Source of the DNA: Bacteroidia bacterium
Lineage (GTDB): Bacteria; Bacteroidota; Bacteroidia; Bacteroidales; GCA-2748055
Direction of reading: 5' to 3'
NCBI GenBank assembly: GCA_030596245.1
Contig: JAUVKN010000009.1
Coordinates: 1 to 27,336, forward strand
Length of the DNA stretch: 27,336 nt
A model generated the notes under the pieces. The model did no database searches. It was not told the DNA's origin and saw nothing but the letters and a program-made list of their open reading frames with translations. Shown here one piece after another: positions 1 to 7,870 of this stretch. Within the stretch, counting starts at the first letter, position 1. Each line of letters begins with the position of its first letter. Made by a program: the position numbers and the translations under genes.

Positions 1-513
1 CCTCACCGGCTGGACAGACCAGTGAGCGGTGCAGTCATCTTTGCCAAGACCAGCAAAGCATTAAGTCGCATGGCATACCTGTTTAAGGAGAAGGAGATCG
101 AAAAGATCTACCATGCCATCGTTGAGAAATGTCCCGAACCCGAATCGGGTATCCTCGAACATTATATTACAAGAAATACAAAGCAGAATAAGTCCTACGT
201 GCATACCAGTGAAGTGCCTCATTCAAAATGGGCCCGTTTGAGTTACCTCAAATTGGCTTCATCGGACCATTATCATTTGTTGGAAGTTACATTGGAAACA
301 GGCAGACACCATCAGATCAGGGCTCAATTGGCCGGCATAGGAAGTGTGATCAAGGGAGATCGAAAGTATGGGGCCAGAAGGAGCAATAAGAACGGTGGGA
401 TCAGTCTTCATGCCCGCAAGGTCTCCTTCCATCATCCGGTCAAAAAAGAGCCAGTTGAGGTAGTGGCGCCCTATCCTAAAATGGATATATTCCCTGTGTT
501 TAAGGTGAAATGA
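1..513 (+). CDS. RluA-family pseudouridine synthase, 3' part (5' end outside window)
   Basis: The frame is open from the first base and ends at TGA 511-513, so the gene starts upstream. The first visible residues, PHRLDRPVSG, are the conserved RluA-family catalytic motif; the aspartate at the fifth visible codon is the expected nucleophile. The later segment LLEVTLETGRHHQIRAQLA is the second family signature, and HARKVSFHHP the third. These enzymes isomerise uridine to pseudouridine in 23S rRNA or tRNA in the cytoplasm. The N-terminal part, including any S4 domain, is missing, so the exact subtype (RluC, RluD or other) cannot be decided. It is convergent with cytidine deaminase, with one base between the two stop codons. 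Confidence 0.9.
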   Translation, partial: PHRLDRPVSGAVIFAKTSKALSRMAYLFKEKEIEKIYHAIVEKCPEPESGILEHYITRNTKQNKSYVHTSEVPHSKWARLSYLKLASSDHYHLLEVTLETGRHHQIRAQLAGIGSVIKGDRKYGARRSNKNGGISLHARKVSFHHPVKKEPVEVVAPYPKMDIFPVFKVK

Positions 514-514
514 T

Positions 515-988
515 CTATTTTCTCAGAATGAAAGGCAGTGGCAACAAATCGGTGGCCCGTTGAATCACCTGGATTTTCTTATTTCCATAGAGGATCATTT
601 CGATGGGAGTGCCTCCCTGGGCCTCCTTCTCACACAACACCTGCCTGCATCCGCCACAGGGTGTCACAGGATCGTCCTGGATGGATCCCTCCTGCATGGC
701 AACAATGGCAATGGAGGTGACTGGAATGTCGGGATATTGTGAGCCGGCATAAAAGATAGCCACCCTTTCGGCACAGAGTCCGGAAGGATACGCAGCATTC
801 TCCTGGTTATTTCCTGTGATGATCTCTCCATTCCCAAGAAGAACTGCAGCTCCCACATAATAATTCGAATATGGTGCATAAGCACTTTTTGCAGCTTCTA
901 TGGCTCTATTGACCAGAGTGACCTGTATTTCAGATAATTCATCCAGCCGGTCATATTCATTAAACCGGATCTGTAAAGCTCGCTTCAT
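515..988 (-). CDS. cdd: cytidine deaminase
   Basis: The product is 157 residues and should convert cytidine and deoxycytidine to uridine and deoxyuridine in pyrimidine salvage, in the cytoplasm. The zinc-site signature is complete: CAE at residues 72-74 (zinc cysteine and proton-shuttling glutamate) and PCGGCRQ at 110-116 (zinc cysteines 111 and 114). The YSNYYVGAA segment near residue 40 forms the substrate pocket in this family. The length fits the short tetrameric bacterial form with a modest N-terminal extension. The ATG at 986-988 is the natural start, and a promoter-like element lies just upstream. The gene stands alone, convergent with the pseudouridine synthase. Confidence 0.95.
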   Translation of the reverse strand: MKRALQIRFNEYDRLDELSEIQVTLVNRAIEAAKSAYAPYSNYYVGAAVLLGNGEIITGNNQENAAYPSGLCAERVAIFYAGSQYPDIPVTSIAIVAMQEGSIQDDPVTPCGGCRQVLCEKEAQGGTPIEMILYGNKKIQVIQRATDLLPLPFILRK

Positions 989-1007
989 ACTCAGGATAGA
1001 TTTAATA

Positions 1008-1036
1008 TAAAAATACAGATTTTATCATTTGCACAA
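1008..1036 (-). promoter_or_regulatory. candidate Bacteroidota promoter for cdd
   Basis: Read on the minus strand, TTG (1036-1034) is followed after 18 bases by TATTTTTA (1015-1008). This matches the Bacteroidota -33 TTTG / -7 TAnnTTTG pattern except at the last base of the -7 box and one base of the -33 box. A transcript would start shortly before the cdd ATG, giving a very short leader. AT-rich DNA yields such matches by chance, so this is tentative. Confidence 0.35.
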
Positions 1037-1148
1037 GATATTGTTATGAACTCGCGTTGAGGAGAGAGGTATTGTTAAAAACTCAAAGGGGGATATAAAT
1101 CTCATATCCCTATTTTTACGAAAATCATTATTGGAAGCACCGAAACAG

Positions 1149-2147
1149 ATGAAAAGGATGACCTGGATAGTGCTGGGATTGGGCCTGTGTGGGGTTATGC
1201 ATGGACAGGGAGGTGCGAAAATAACCAGAGATGATTATATCAGTACCTTTTCAGAACTTGCAATGAAGGAGATGGCAAGGGTAGGGATACCGGCAAGTAT
1301 TACACTTGCTCAGGGTTGCCTGGAGTCCAATAATGGCAACAGTACCCTGGCGGTCAGGGGCAATAATCATTTCGGGATCAAATGTCATGAATGGACCGGT
1401 AAGACGATCCGTTATGATGATGATACCAGAAATGAGTGTTTCAGGGCCTACTCATCAGCCTATGAATCTTACAAGGATCACTCTCAATTCCTGACCATGA
1501 GGTCAAGGTACGCCCTGCTTTTCGAATTGAATCCTCATGACTACAGGGGATGGGCCAAAGGGCTGAAGAAGGCCGGGTATGCCACTGCATCCAACTATGC
1601 TACCTTACTGATCCGTATCATCGAAGAGAATGAGCTATACAGGTATGACGTTCTGGTGCTGGAAGGGGGTATGGGCTATGGCACAGAAACCACATCTCAC
1701 CTGACCGACCATGGTTATCCAACTACCCGTGATGTTCTGATGAATAACCGGGTTGAGTATATCCTGGTGGAACCTGGAGATACCCCGGAATCACTGAGGG
1801 CCGAGTTGAGCCTGTACAAAAATGAGTTATACCGGTACAACAACCTCTATAAAGGTGCCAGACTTGAACCTGGACAGATCATTTACCTGCAACCCAAGCG
1901 CAGAAAGGCAGCATTGGGGAATGAGATCCATGTGGTGGAAGAGGGACAAACCATGTATGACATTTCACAGATTTATGGTGTCAGACTGAAACACCTCTAC
2001 CGGAGGAACCTGATGGGTGAAGGAGAACAACCACTTGAGGGTGCCGATATATACCTGCGGAAAAAGAAACGCGAACCCATCCTTAAACTGAAACCCACAG
2101 AGGAGCAGTATGAGGAGGATGAGATGCAGTTCAGGTTTGAGGGTTGA
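1149..2147 (+). CDS. secreted GH73-type glucosaminidase with LysM-like repeats
   Basis: This 332-residue protein should hydrolyse glycosidic bonds of peptidoglycan in the periplasm or at the cell surface. A signal peptide (WIVLGLGLCGVMHGQ) spans about residues 5-20. The glucosaminidase (GH73) domain covers about 27-168: GIPASITLAQGCLES holds the expected catalytic glutamate (about residue 59), followed by NNHFGIKCHEW and WAKGLKKAGYAT, typical of Bacteroidota members. Two LysM-like segments follow, at about 203-247 (VEYILVEPGDTPESL) and 260-304 (IHVVEEGQTMYDISQIYGV), which would anchor it to murein. The tail is acidic. An in-frame TTG at 1131 would add six residues; the ATG at 1149 gives a more usual signal peptide and was chosen. 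It is convergent with the DUF4251 gene, four bases between stops. Confidence 0.88.
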   Translation: MKRMTWIVLGLGLCGVMHGQGGAKITRDDYISTFSELAMKEMARVGIPASITLAQGCLESNNGNSTLAVRGNNHFGIKCHEWTGKTIRYDDDTRNECFRAYSSAYESYKDHSQFLTMRSRYALLFELNPHDYRGWAKGLKKAGYATASNYATLLIRIIEENELYRYDVLVLEGGMGYGTETTSHLTDHGYPTTRDVLMNNRVEYILVEPGDTPESLRAELSLYKNELYRYNNLYKGARLEPGQIIYLQPKRRKAALGNEIHVVEEGQTMYDISQIYGVRLKHLYRRNLMGEGEQPLEGADIYLRKKKREPILKLKPTEEQYEEDEMQFRFEG

Positions 2148-2151
2148 TGGC

Positions 2152-2673
2152 CTACTCTTCAGTTAATTCACTAACCAGTCCGTAATAGGAGATGGATTGC
2201 CTGTTCTGGCTGATTACGGTGAGTGTACCGTAACCATTGGCCCCAACTACAAAGGTTATGTTGAATCGCTCATTCGATTCACTGATCTGATAAGTGACCG
2301 TGGTAGAGAATTTATCAGCGTTTTGTACAACCGTAAGATCCTCGGGTTCACCTTTGAACTCGATTCCACCATTTCCCCCATAGTTTGCCTGATATGCCCT
2401 GCCAAAGTAGGGCAGGTAGGCTTCGAAGCTACCATTGCTGGCTTTCATGGTATACAATGATGTGGACCGAATGGTTTTACCTCCTGATGGATTGATCGAT
2501 TGGACCGTAAAGATATAATTGCCGCCTTCAATCAGTGTTGAAGTCTTCGCATATGCCTCCGCTTGTTTTGCATTTTTTTCTGCTTTTCGGTCGCTGCCGG
2601 ATTGGGAGGAGGTTACCCCGCATCCTGAAAGCAGGATGGTCAGGGGGATCAAATACAGATAGTATGGCTTCAT
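2152..2673 (-). CDS. DUF4251-family lipoprotein
   Basis: The product is 173 residues. It starts with a lipoprotein signal ending in LLSGC (cysteine 18), so it should be lipid-anchored in the envelope. A short lysine- and alanine-rich linker (about 29-43) leads into a beta-rich domain. The motifs AYLPYFGRAYQANYGGNGGIEF, GYGTLTV and NRQSISYYG match the DUF4251 family, which is common in Bacteroidota and whose function is not known. No catalytic residues are evident. A promoter-like element lies about 80 bases upstream, so it is probably transcribed alone. Confidence 0.85.
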   Translation of the reverse strand: MKPYYLYLIPLTILLSGCGVTSSQSGSDRKAEKNAKQAEAYAKTSTLIEGGNYIFTVQSINPSGGKTIRSTSLYTMKASNGSFEAYLPYFGRAYQANYGGNGGIEFKGEPEDLTVVQNADKFSTTVTYQISESNERFNITFVVGANGYGTLTVISQNRQSISYYGLVSELTEE

Positions 2674-2750
2674 GACTTAATGATGTTTTAAAATTTGCTT
2701 CCTGGTTACTCACTTAATTCAAACATCTTATGTATTCGGATGTTCGCAGT

Positions 2751-2784
2751 CAAAGATATATAAATCTGGAGTCAATTGTTCAAA
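2751..2784 (-). promoter_or_regulatory. candidate Bacteroidota promoter for the DUF4251 gene
   Basis: On the minus strand, TTTG (2784-2781) is followed after 22 bases by TATCTTTG (2758-2751), an exact match to the -7 consensus TAnnTTTG with a spacing near the accepted range. The predicted transcript would have a leader of roughly 70 bases before the ATG at 2673. Confidence 0.45.
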
Positions 2785-2835
2785 ACATGTTAATGCTTTT
2801 GACTGTCAAAACTTTACATTGACATGGTTACTTCT

Positions 2836-2843
2836 TAAATTTG
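2836..2843 (+). promoter_or_regulatory. candidate -7 box for the SAM-like domain gene
   Basis: TAAATTTG is an exact TAnnTTTG match. The only nearby -33-like TTG (2819-2821) is 14 bases upstream, shorter than usual. If this box is real, transcription begins after the TTG codon at 2841, which favours the ATG at 2859 as the start of the downstream gene. Confidence 0.3.
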
Positions 2844-2858
2844 TATGAAAACTGGATC

Positions 2859-3317
2859 ATGACCGAAGCCGACACCGTTCCTATAAGGATGATCCTTCCG
2901 CCAGACGGAAGGCAGACCAGGATCAATTTTTTCAGGGAAAAACAGATCAGGAAAAGTTCATCTGAATGGTGGCAATCACTCTCTTCGTGGTTCAAACATG
3001 AGCATAAGGCGATCGGGCCCAACCTGGAGTTTTATGAGCAACAACTGGAGAAGGAGGGGTATTCCGAAAAGTCAAGAAAGAGCTATATTTTCATGATGAA
3101 ACGCTTCTTCGATCATTTTGAGGTGTTGGAACCTTCCGACATCACCATGGGTTCGATTGAAGATTACAATTTTGAGTTTTTTATCTCCGGACGCTACTCA
3201 CGGTCATATCAACTTCAGTTTATCAATGCCATCAAACTCTATTATCATCTTACTGAAGGTGTTGAACTGAACCTGAAACAACTCAGGAAAACCGGTACAG
3301 TCCGGAAGACAAGCTGA
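2859..3317 (+). CDS. stand-alone tyrosine-recombinase N-terminal (SAM-like) domain protein
   Basis: The 152-residue product has a basic N-terminal stretch (about 1-45) and then an all-alpha segment (about 54-140) like the core-binding SAM-like domain of tyrosine recombinases: LEFYEQQLEKEGYSEKSRKS, MMKRFFDHF and FINAIKLYYHLTEG. In integrases this domain wraps DNA, and a catalytic domain with an R..HxxR..Y set follows. Here the ORF stops at 3315-3317 with no catalytic half; the next DNA is fmt on the other strand, whose 3' end overlaps this ORF by 35 bases. A TTG at 2841 would add six residues. It could be a regulator, an accessory DNA-binding protein, or an old integrase fragment; the open frame favours a maintained gene. 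Function unknown. Confidence 0.65.
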   Translation: MTEADTVPIRMILPPDGRQTRINFFREKQIRKSSSEWWQSLSSWFKHEHKAIGPNLEFYEQQLEKEGYSEKSRKSYIFMMKRFFDHFEVLEPSDITMGSIEDYNFEFFISGRYSRSYQLQFINAIKLYYHLTEGVELNLKQLRKTGTVRKTS

Positions 3318-4263
3318 ACCCTGCCAGAAAATCCTTTACATCCATTCTTCGTTTTCCCTCCAGCTGAATGGATTGAATTTGAATGTATCCATCAACCACT
3401 GCTGCTTTTAAGAAACTCTTATTGTCGGATAGCAGGGTTCCGGGTGATTCGGTATGCTCAGAATCCTCGAAGGTTGAAGAGAAGATCTTGCAGAGGACTT
3501 TTACTCCGTTCGGCTTTTCAAGATTTGTGAAGGCGCCGGGATAGGGGCTCAATCCTCTGATCAGGTTGTGAACCTTTTTACCAGGAAGGTCCCAGGATAT
3601 CTGGCAATGTTCCCGATAGATCTTTGGGGCATTTTTTAAGGCTGCCTTTTTATGGATGAATCTGTCCTGGGATTGAGCTTTTAGCGTGCCAGCAGTCAGC
3701 CGGGTGACTGTCTCCATAACAACTCCGGCTCCCAGTGACATTAACCGGTCGTGAAGATCCCCGGCAGTTTCCTGATCACCAATGGTTGTTCTCTTTTGGA
3801 GCAGGATCCTGCCTGTGTCGATCTGTTCATCGATCATAAAGGTGGTGACACCCGTTTCAGTTTCTCCGTTGATGATGGCATGGTTGATGGGGGCGGCTCC
3901 CCGGTACTGGGGTAGCATTGATGCATGCAGGTTGAAGGTGCCCAACCGGGGAATGCGCCATACCCGTTCGGGGAGCATGCGAAACGCAACCACCACCTGC
4001 AGGTCGGGTTGCAGCTTGCTAAGCTCCTTCAGAAAATCCGGATCCTTTAAATTGGAAGGCTGGAGGATCGGAATTTCATGATCCTGTTTCAGGGCAAACT
4101 GTTTAACTGCCGAAATCCGGATCTTGTTCCCCCGTCCGGCTGGCTTGTCAGGTGCTGTGATCACAGCCACCACGTTGCATCCTGCATCAAGCAGTGTTTC
4201 CAGGGGAGCTACCGCGAATTCAGGAGTCCCCATGTACACAATTCGCAGTGATCTAATGTTCAT
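3283..4263 (-). CDS. fmt: methionyl-tRNA formyltransferase
   Basis: The 326-residue enzyme transfers a formyl group from 10-formyl-tetrahydrofolate to initiator Met-tRNA in the cytoplasm. The N-terminal VYMGTPEFAV is the family start. The active-site region NLHASMLPQYRGAAPI has asparagine 111 and histidine 113, and IDEQIDTG supplies aspartate 149, completing the N-H-D triad. The C-terminal OB-like domain (about 208-326), with GLSPYPGAFT, binds tRNA. It is the last gene of a five-gene operon and overlaps the 3' end of ribBA by 11 bases. Its own 3' end overlaps the convergent SAM-like gene by 35 bases, so there is no room for a conventional terminator between them. Confidence 0.96.
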   Translation of the reverse strand: MNIRSLRIVYMGTPEFAVAPLETLLDAGCNVVAVITAPDKPAGRGNKIRISAVKQFALKQDHEIPILQPSNLKDPDFLKELSKLQPDLQVVVAFRMLPERVWRIPRLGTFNLHASMLPQYRGAAPINHAIINGETETGVTTFMIDEQIDTGRILLQKRTTIGDQETAGDLHDRLMSLGAGVVMETVTRLTAGTLKAQSQDRFIHKKAALKNAPKIYREHCQISWDLPGKKVHNLIRGLSPYPGAFTNLEKPNGVKVLCKIFSSTFEDSEHTESPGTLLSDNKSFLKAAVVDGYIQIQSIQLEGKRRMDVKDFLAGFSLSSGLYRFS

Positions 4264-5518
4264 TTTTAAGAGGATTCTCGTACTTTGCTATGTTGAGGAA
4301 ATGACCCATTTTGTCCCGCTTTGTCTCCAGGTAAAACTGGTTGTGTTGGTTGGAGGAGATCTCCAGGCTGATGATGTCAACGATTTTCATTCCGTATCCC
4401 TCAAGTCCGGCTTTTTTAACAGGATTGTTGGTGATCAGCCTGATGTTCCTGATCCCGAGGGAATGCAGCATCCCCGCGCCTACACCATAGTCACGTTCAT
4501 CGTCCCTGAAACCAAGGTCCACATTGGCTTGCACAGTATCCCGGCCCTGTTCCTGGAGTTTATAGGCCTTCATCTTGTTGTAGAGGCCTATGCCCCGGCC
4601 TTCCTGATTCAGGTAGATAATGACTCCCTGGCCCTCTTTCTGCACCATCCGCATGGCTTCATGAAGCTGGTCACCGCAATCGCACCTGAAACTGCCAAAT
4701 ATGTCACCCGTTACGCAGGAGGAGTGTACCCTTACCAGGATGTGGTCGGACTCCGACCAGGAGCCTTTTATGAGTGCCACATGTTCAAGGCCATTGGATT
4801 TTTGGATAAACGGGATCAGGTTAAAATCCCCATATTCAGTGGGTAGATTTACTTCGGTGCCCTTGAGGAGGATGCTGTCTGTATTCAGCCTGAAGGCAAT
4901 AAGGTCCTTAATGGAGATGATCTTCAGGTCGAACTCCCCGGCTATGCGGAGCAGCTCAGGGAGTCGGGCCATGGTACCATCCTCATTCATGATCTCCACC
5001 AGTACTCCACCTGGTTTAAGGTCGGCGAGTTTTGTCAGATCAACTGCAGCTTCGGTATGCCCGGCGCGCCTTAAAACACCCTGCCTCTTGGCTTTTAACG
5101 GGAAAATATGACCGGGCCGGGCCAGATCATCGGGCCGGGTCACCGGATCGACCAGGGCCCGAAGTGTTTTGGCACGGTCCGGAGCGGAGATTCCAGTGGT
5201 GGTACCGTGACCCAGCAGGTCTACCGAAACAGTAAAAGCAGTGGAATGGCTGCTGGTATTTGAAGTCACCATCATGGGAAGATCCAATTCTGTACATCTC
5301 TCTTCAGTAAGGGAAGCACAGATAAGCCCCCTGCCATGGGTAGCCATAAAGTTTACACTTTCAGGGGTGACCAGCTCGGCTGCACAGATAAAATCTCCTT
5401 CGTTCTCCCTGTCCTCATCATCCACAACGATGATGATCTTTCCATTCCTGATGTCATCCAGGGCCTCCTCGATGGTATTCAGCTTAACCCTGATTTCTTC
5501 TTGTTGGTTGCCAGACAT
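4253..5518 (-). CDS. ribBA: bifunctional riboflavin enzyme: DHBP synthase / GTP cyclohydrolase II
   Basis: This 421-residue protein provides both entry reactions of riboflavin synthesis: ribulose 5-phosphate to 3,4-dihydroxy-2-butanone 4-phosphate, and opening of GTP. The RibB domain (about 14-212) has the acidic metal loop DDEDRENEGD (33-42), SSHSTAFTVSVD and HTEAAVDL. The RibA domain (about 215-415) has the zinc cysteines 268, 279 and 281 (SSCVTGDIFGSFRCDC), NQEGRGIGL and NNPVKKAGL. All key residues appear present. The gene starts 35 bases inside the upstream GT2 gene, so there is no leader for an FMN riboswitch; expression must come from the operon promoter or one inside the GT2 gene. Confidence 0.96.
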   Translation of the reverse strand: MSGNQQEEIRVKLNTIEEALDDIRNGKIIIVVDDEDRENEGDFICAAELVTPESVNFMATHGRGLICASLTEERCTELDLPMMVTSNTSSHSTAFTVSVDLLGHGTTTGISAPDRAKTLRALVDPVTRPDDLARPGHIFPLKAKRQGVLRRAGHTEAAVDLTKLADLKPGGVLVEIMNEDGTMARLPELLRIAGEFDLKIISIKDLIAFRLNTDSILLKGTEVNLPTEYGDFNLIPFIQKSNGLEHVALIKGSWSESDHILVRVHSSCVTGDIFGSFRCDCGDQLHEAMRMVQKEGQGVIIYLNQEGRGIGLYNKMKAYKLQEQGRDTVQANVDLGFRDDERDYGVGAGMLHSLGIRNIRLITNNPVKKAGLEGYGMKIVDIISLEISSNQHNQFYLETKRDKMGHFLNIAKYENPLKNEH

Positions 5519-6674
5519 TGCTCCTAATTCCTCCCAAATATCTTATAAAACCGGCCAGAAGGGCCAGGTTCATCAATACAAAATGTGAAATGAAACGCAA
5601 AGGTACAGCATGGATCTTAATTTTCCTTAGAAAAAGATCAATAACAGGGATCACCAGCACAGTGAACTGCAAAATAGCAAGGATCCGGTAGACCATCAAT
5701 TCTATGCCCAGCGCAATGGATGTGCCCAGCGCAATGGATGTGCCCAGTGTGATCATAACCAGGAAGGGGACAAACCATCGAATGACCTTGTGGGAAAAGA
5801 AACAGATGGCCACTCCCGGTCTATTGGAGAACAGGAGGGATCTGAATACAGAGAGATTCTGGAAATTCCCTGCGGATATCCTTTTTTTTCGTCTGAATTC
5901 CTCCTGCAGGTTGTTGGATACATCCTCGTATACCTTTGCTTCAATATTGCTGATGCATTTGAACCCCTGCTGCAATACAGCCATGTTGATGTAGAAATCA
6001 TCCACCAGAAAGTTATCGGGGACGGGCCTGTAGAGTGATTTTCTCACTGCATAGCATCCTCCAAATGGTCCCATCATGGAGCCCCAGATAAGGCTTTCGT
6101 TGTGTTTGATCCTCACCTCCCGACTGATGTAGTACTTCTCCTGATGGGATATTCCATCTTTCTTCAACCGGGTATTGACCATCCTTGAATCCACCAAACC
6201 GATTTCGGGCTGCATGAAATATCTTATCATCTCTCTGAGTGCACTCCTGTCCAACATCACATTTGCATCGGTTATCACCAGAATTTCTCCTTTTGATTCC
6301 TCCACCAATCGGTTTATAACACCTGGCTTCCCCGATCTCTCTTCAAACATGAAGATTCGCATCTTCGGATGGGCATCCTTCAACTGTTCTAAAACCTCAT
6401 TGGTGGAGTCTGTGGAGGCGTCCGATCCCACAAGGATCTCCATACGGTTCACGGGATAATCACCCTGCAGGATGGATTCAATTTTTGAGGTGATAACCTC
6501 CTCTTCATTGAAGGCGGCAATGAGCACTGAGATGATGGGTAACTCTTCAGGGGAGAAACTGTTTCCACCTAAGTTTTTTCTTCGGGCAAGCAGATGTAAT
6601 ATGCCCGGAAACAGGAGATAGGAATATAGAATCAGGAAGAGGCTGACCCAGAATATTACCTGAAGAGATATCAT
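5484..6674 (-). CDS. membrane-bound GT2-family glycosyltransferase
   Basis: The 396-residue enzyme has an N-terminal membrane helix (about 5-28), a GT-A catalytic domain (about 45-265) and two or three C-terminal helices (about 296-345 and 360-380), a layout of cellulose-synthase-like family 2 transferases. Visible motifs are ISVLIAAFNEEE, GSDASTD (D85), TDANV (D136, metal site), VDDFYI (225-226, catalytic acid position) and RRKKRIS (261-267) in place of QxxRW. It should use a nucleotide-sugar at the cytoplasmic face to build a surface polysaccharide or glycolipid; the sugar is unknown. It overlaps the preceding GT4 gene by 4 bases (ATGA), suggesting coupled translation. Its first C-terminal helix contains an in-frame 18-base duplication. 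Confidence 0.88.
   Translation of the reverse strand: MISLQVIFWVSLFLILYSYLLFPGILHLLARRKNLGGNSFSPEELPIISVLIAAFNEEEVITSKIESILQGDYPVNRMEILVGSDASTDSTNEVLEQLKDAHPKMRIFMFEERSGKPGVINRLVEESKGEILVITDANVMLDRSALREMIRYFMQPEIGLVDSRMVNTRLKKDGISHQEKYYISREVRIKHNESLIWGSMMGPFGGCYAVRKSLYRPVPDNFLVDDFYINMAVLQQGFKCISNIEAKVYEDVSNNLQEEFRRKKRISAGNFQNLSVFRSLLFSNRPGVAICFFSHKVIRWFVPFLVMITLGTSIALGTSIALGIELMVYRILAILQFTVLVIPVIDLFLRKIKIHAVPLRFISHFVLMNLALLAGFIRYLGGIRSNVWQPTRRNQG
5705..5747. repeat. 18-bp perfect tandem repeat inside the GT2 gene
   Basis: The 18-base unit at 5705-5722 is repeated exactly at 5723-5740, and its first seven bases recur at 5741-5747. On the coding (minus) strand it encodes LGTSIA twice and then LG (residues 310-323), in a transmembrane helix. 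Because 18 is a multiple of three, gain or loss of a copy keeps the frame and changes helix length by six residues. Confidence 0.95.
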
Positions 6675-7870
6675 ACCTGCGTTTTGAAAAACTGGCTTAA
6701 CCGGGATGAAACGCCAAAGTTATCAAAATTATGCTTAATAAGCTGCCGCGCGTTGGTCACCAGGCGACTGGTTTCGGCCTCTTTGGTCAATAGCTTAATC
6801 AATTGATCTTTAAATATATCAGGATCATCTGCTACCATCACTTCCTTGCTATCCTCGGCAGGAATTCCTTCGATACCCACCGGGGTGGTGACCACCGGAC
6901 GCCCCAGTGCCATCCCTTCCAGGATCTTAATCCTGATACCACTACCCGTAAGCAAAGGAGCCACCATTACGCGGTAGGATTGCATAAACTTTCGGGCATC
7001 TTCCACCTCTCCGTGATAAATGATCTTTTCATGTTTGAGTTTTGTCTCAAAATGTGCAGGAGCATTCCTGCCGGCCACATGGAACATGAGTTGAGGCATT
7101 TCGGCAGTCAGTTTTTCAAATACATTTTTAAGGAACCAGGTGAGCCCTTCCTGATTGGGAAGCCAGTCCAGGGCTCCTATGAAGAAGATGGTCGGATCGG
7201 ACGGAAGGGGCATTAGGGGATAATCTTCCAGTGAAAGTCCGGTGGGGATGGTAAGGATAGGACGTGTATAGCCTCTTCTTCTATAATAAGTTTCATCCTG
7301 CGGACTGATGGGGATCAGGGTATCCGATGCATGGATCACATGCATTTCATACTTTTCCAGCCGAAAAGCCATGTTTCTGATGTACCAACGTTTCAATGGA
7401 GCTTTTTCGTTGGCAGCTTTCTTCTTCCAGATCAGATGCTCAACGTTATGTGCACGAAGGGAAACGGGTGCATTGCTGTACTTTCTGATGTCATCCAGGT
7501 AGTGTCCCAGATAGGGTCCCTCCAACTGCACCAGATCATATGTCTCATTCCTGAGAAGTTCTATGAGCTTTTTTCGATAATTCCTGTTATTGAATCTTTC
7601 AGCTATGTATGGACTGTTTGAGAATAGCAGGTTGAGGAACAATCGAATTGGTTTGATGGAACTGTCACAATGGATCCCTATGAAGCGTACTGTAGTGTTC
7701 AATTCTTCGGGGATTTTTTCAATCGGGAATGCGTGTTTACTGGTATTCAATGAGAGGCAGGTGATGTTGTTCCCTGCATCCCGCAATCCGGTAAGCATGT
7801 TGAGTGTGGCTATGGAACCGCCATCCCGTGGCGGGTAAGGAAGCTTGTTGGTAAGGAGCAGGATCTTCAT
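6671..7870 (-). CDS. GT4-family glycosyltransferase
   Basis: The 399-residue cytoplasmic or peripheral enzyme has the two-Rossmann GT-B layout. The N-terminal acceptor half (about 1-205) begins KILLLTNKLPYPPRDGGS, a common start in family 4, with LRAHNVEH further in. The donor half (about 225-395) contains FFIGALDWLPNQEGLTWF and GSGIRIKILEGMALGRPVV, which carries the lysine (about 315) and glutamate (318) that bind the nucleotide-sugar diphosphate and ribose. It probably adds a sugar during cell-surface polysaccharide synthesis; donor and acceptor cannot be read from the sequence. It overlaps both neighbours by 4 bases (ATGA junctions), so it is expressed with the LptF-like permease and the GT2 enzyme. 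Confidence 0.9.
   Translation of the reverse strand: MKILLLTNKLPYPPRDGGSIATLNMLTGLRDAGNNITCLSLNTSKHAFPIEKIPEELNTTVRFIGIHCDSSIKPIRLFLNLLFSNSPYIAERFNNRNYRKKLIELLRNETYDLVQLEGPYLGHYLDDIRKYSNAPVSLRAHNVEHLIWKKKAANEKAPLKRWYIRNMAFRLEKYEMHVIHASDTLIPISPQDETYYRRRGYTRPILTIPTGLSLEDYPLMPLPSDPTIFFIGALDWLPNQEGLTWFLKNVFEKLTAEMPQLMFHVAGRNAPAHFETKLKHEKIIYHGEVEDARKFMQSYRVMVAPLLTGSGIRIKILEGMALGRPVVTTPVGIEGIPAEDSKEVMVADDPDIFKDQLIKLLTKEAETSRLVTNARQLIKHNFDNFGVSSRLSQFFKTQV

Noticed and set aside
2859..3317. Active integrase or insertion element
   Set aside because: No catalytic residues, inverted repeats, target duplication or other mobile genes are seen nearby.
4124..4846. 240-residue plus-strand open frame
   Set aside because: It lies antisense to the well-supported ribBA and fmt genes, has no family motifs and reflects their codon pattern.
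5484..5560. Possible FMN riboswitch ahead of ribBA
   Set aside because: ribBA starts inside the coding sequence of the GT2 gene, leaving no leader, and none of the conserved FMN-element segments is visible.
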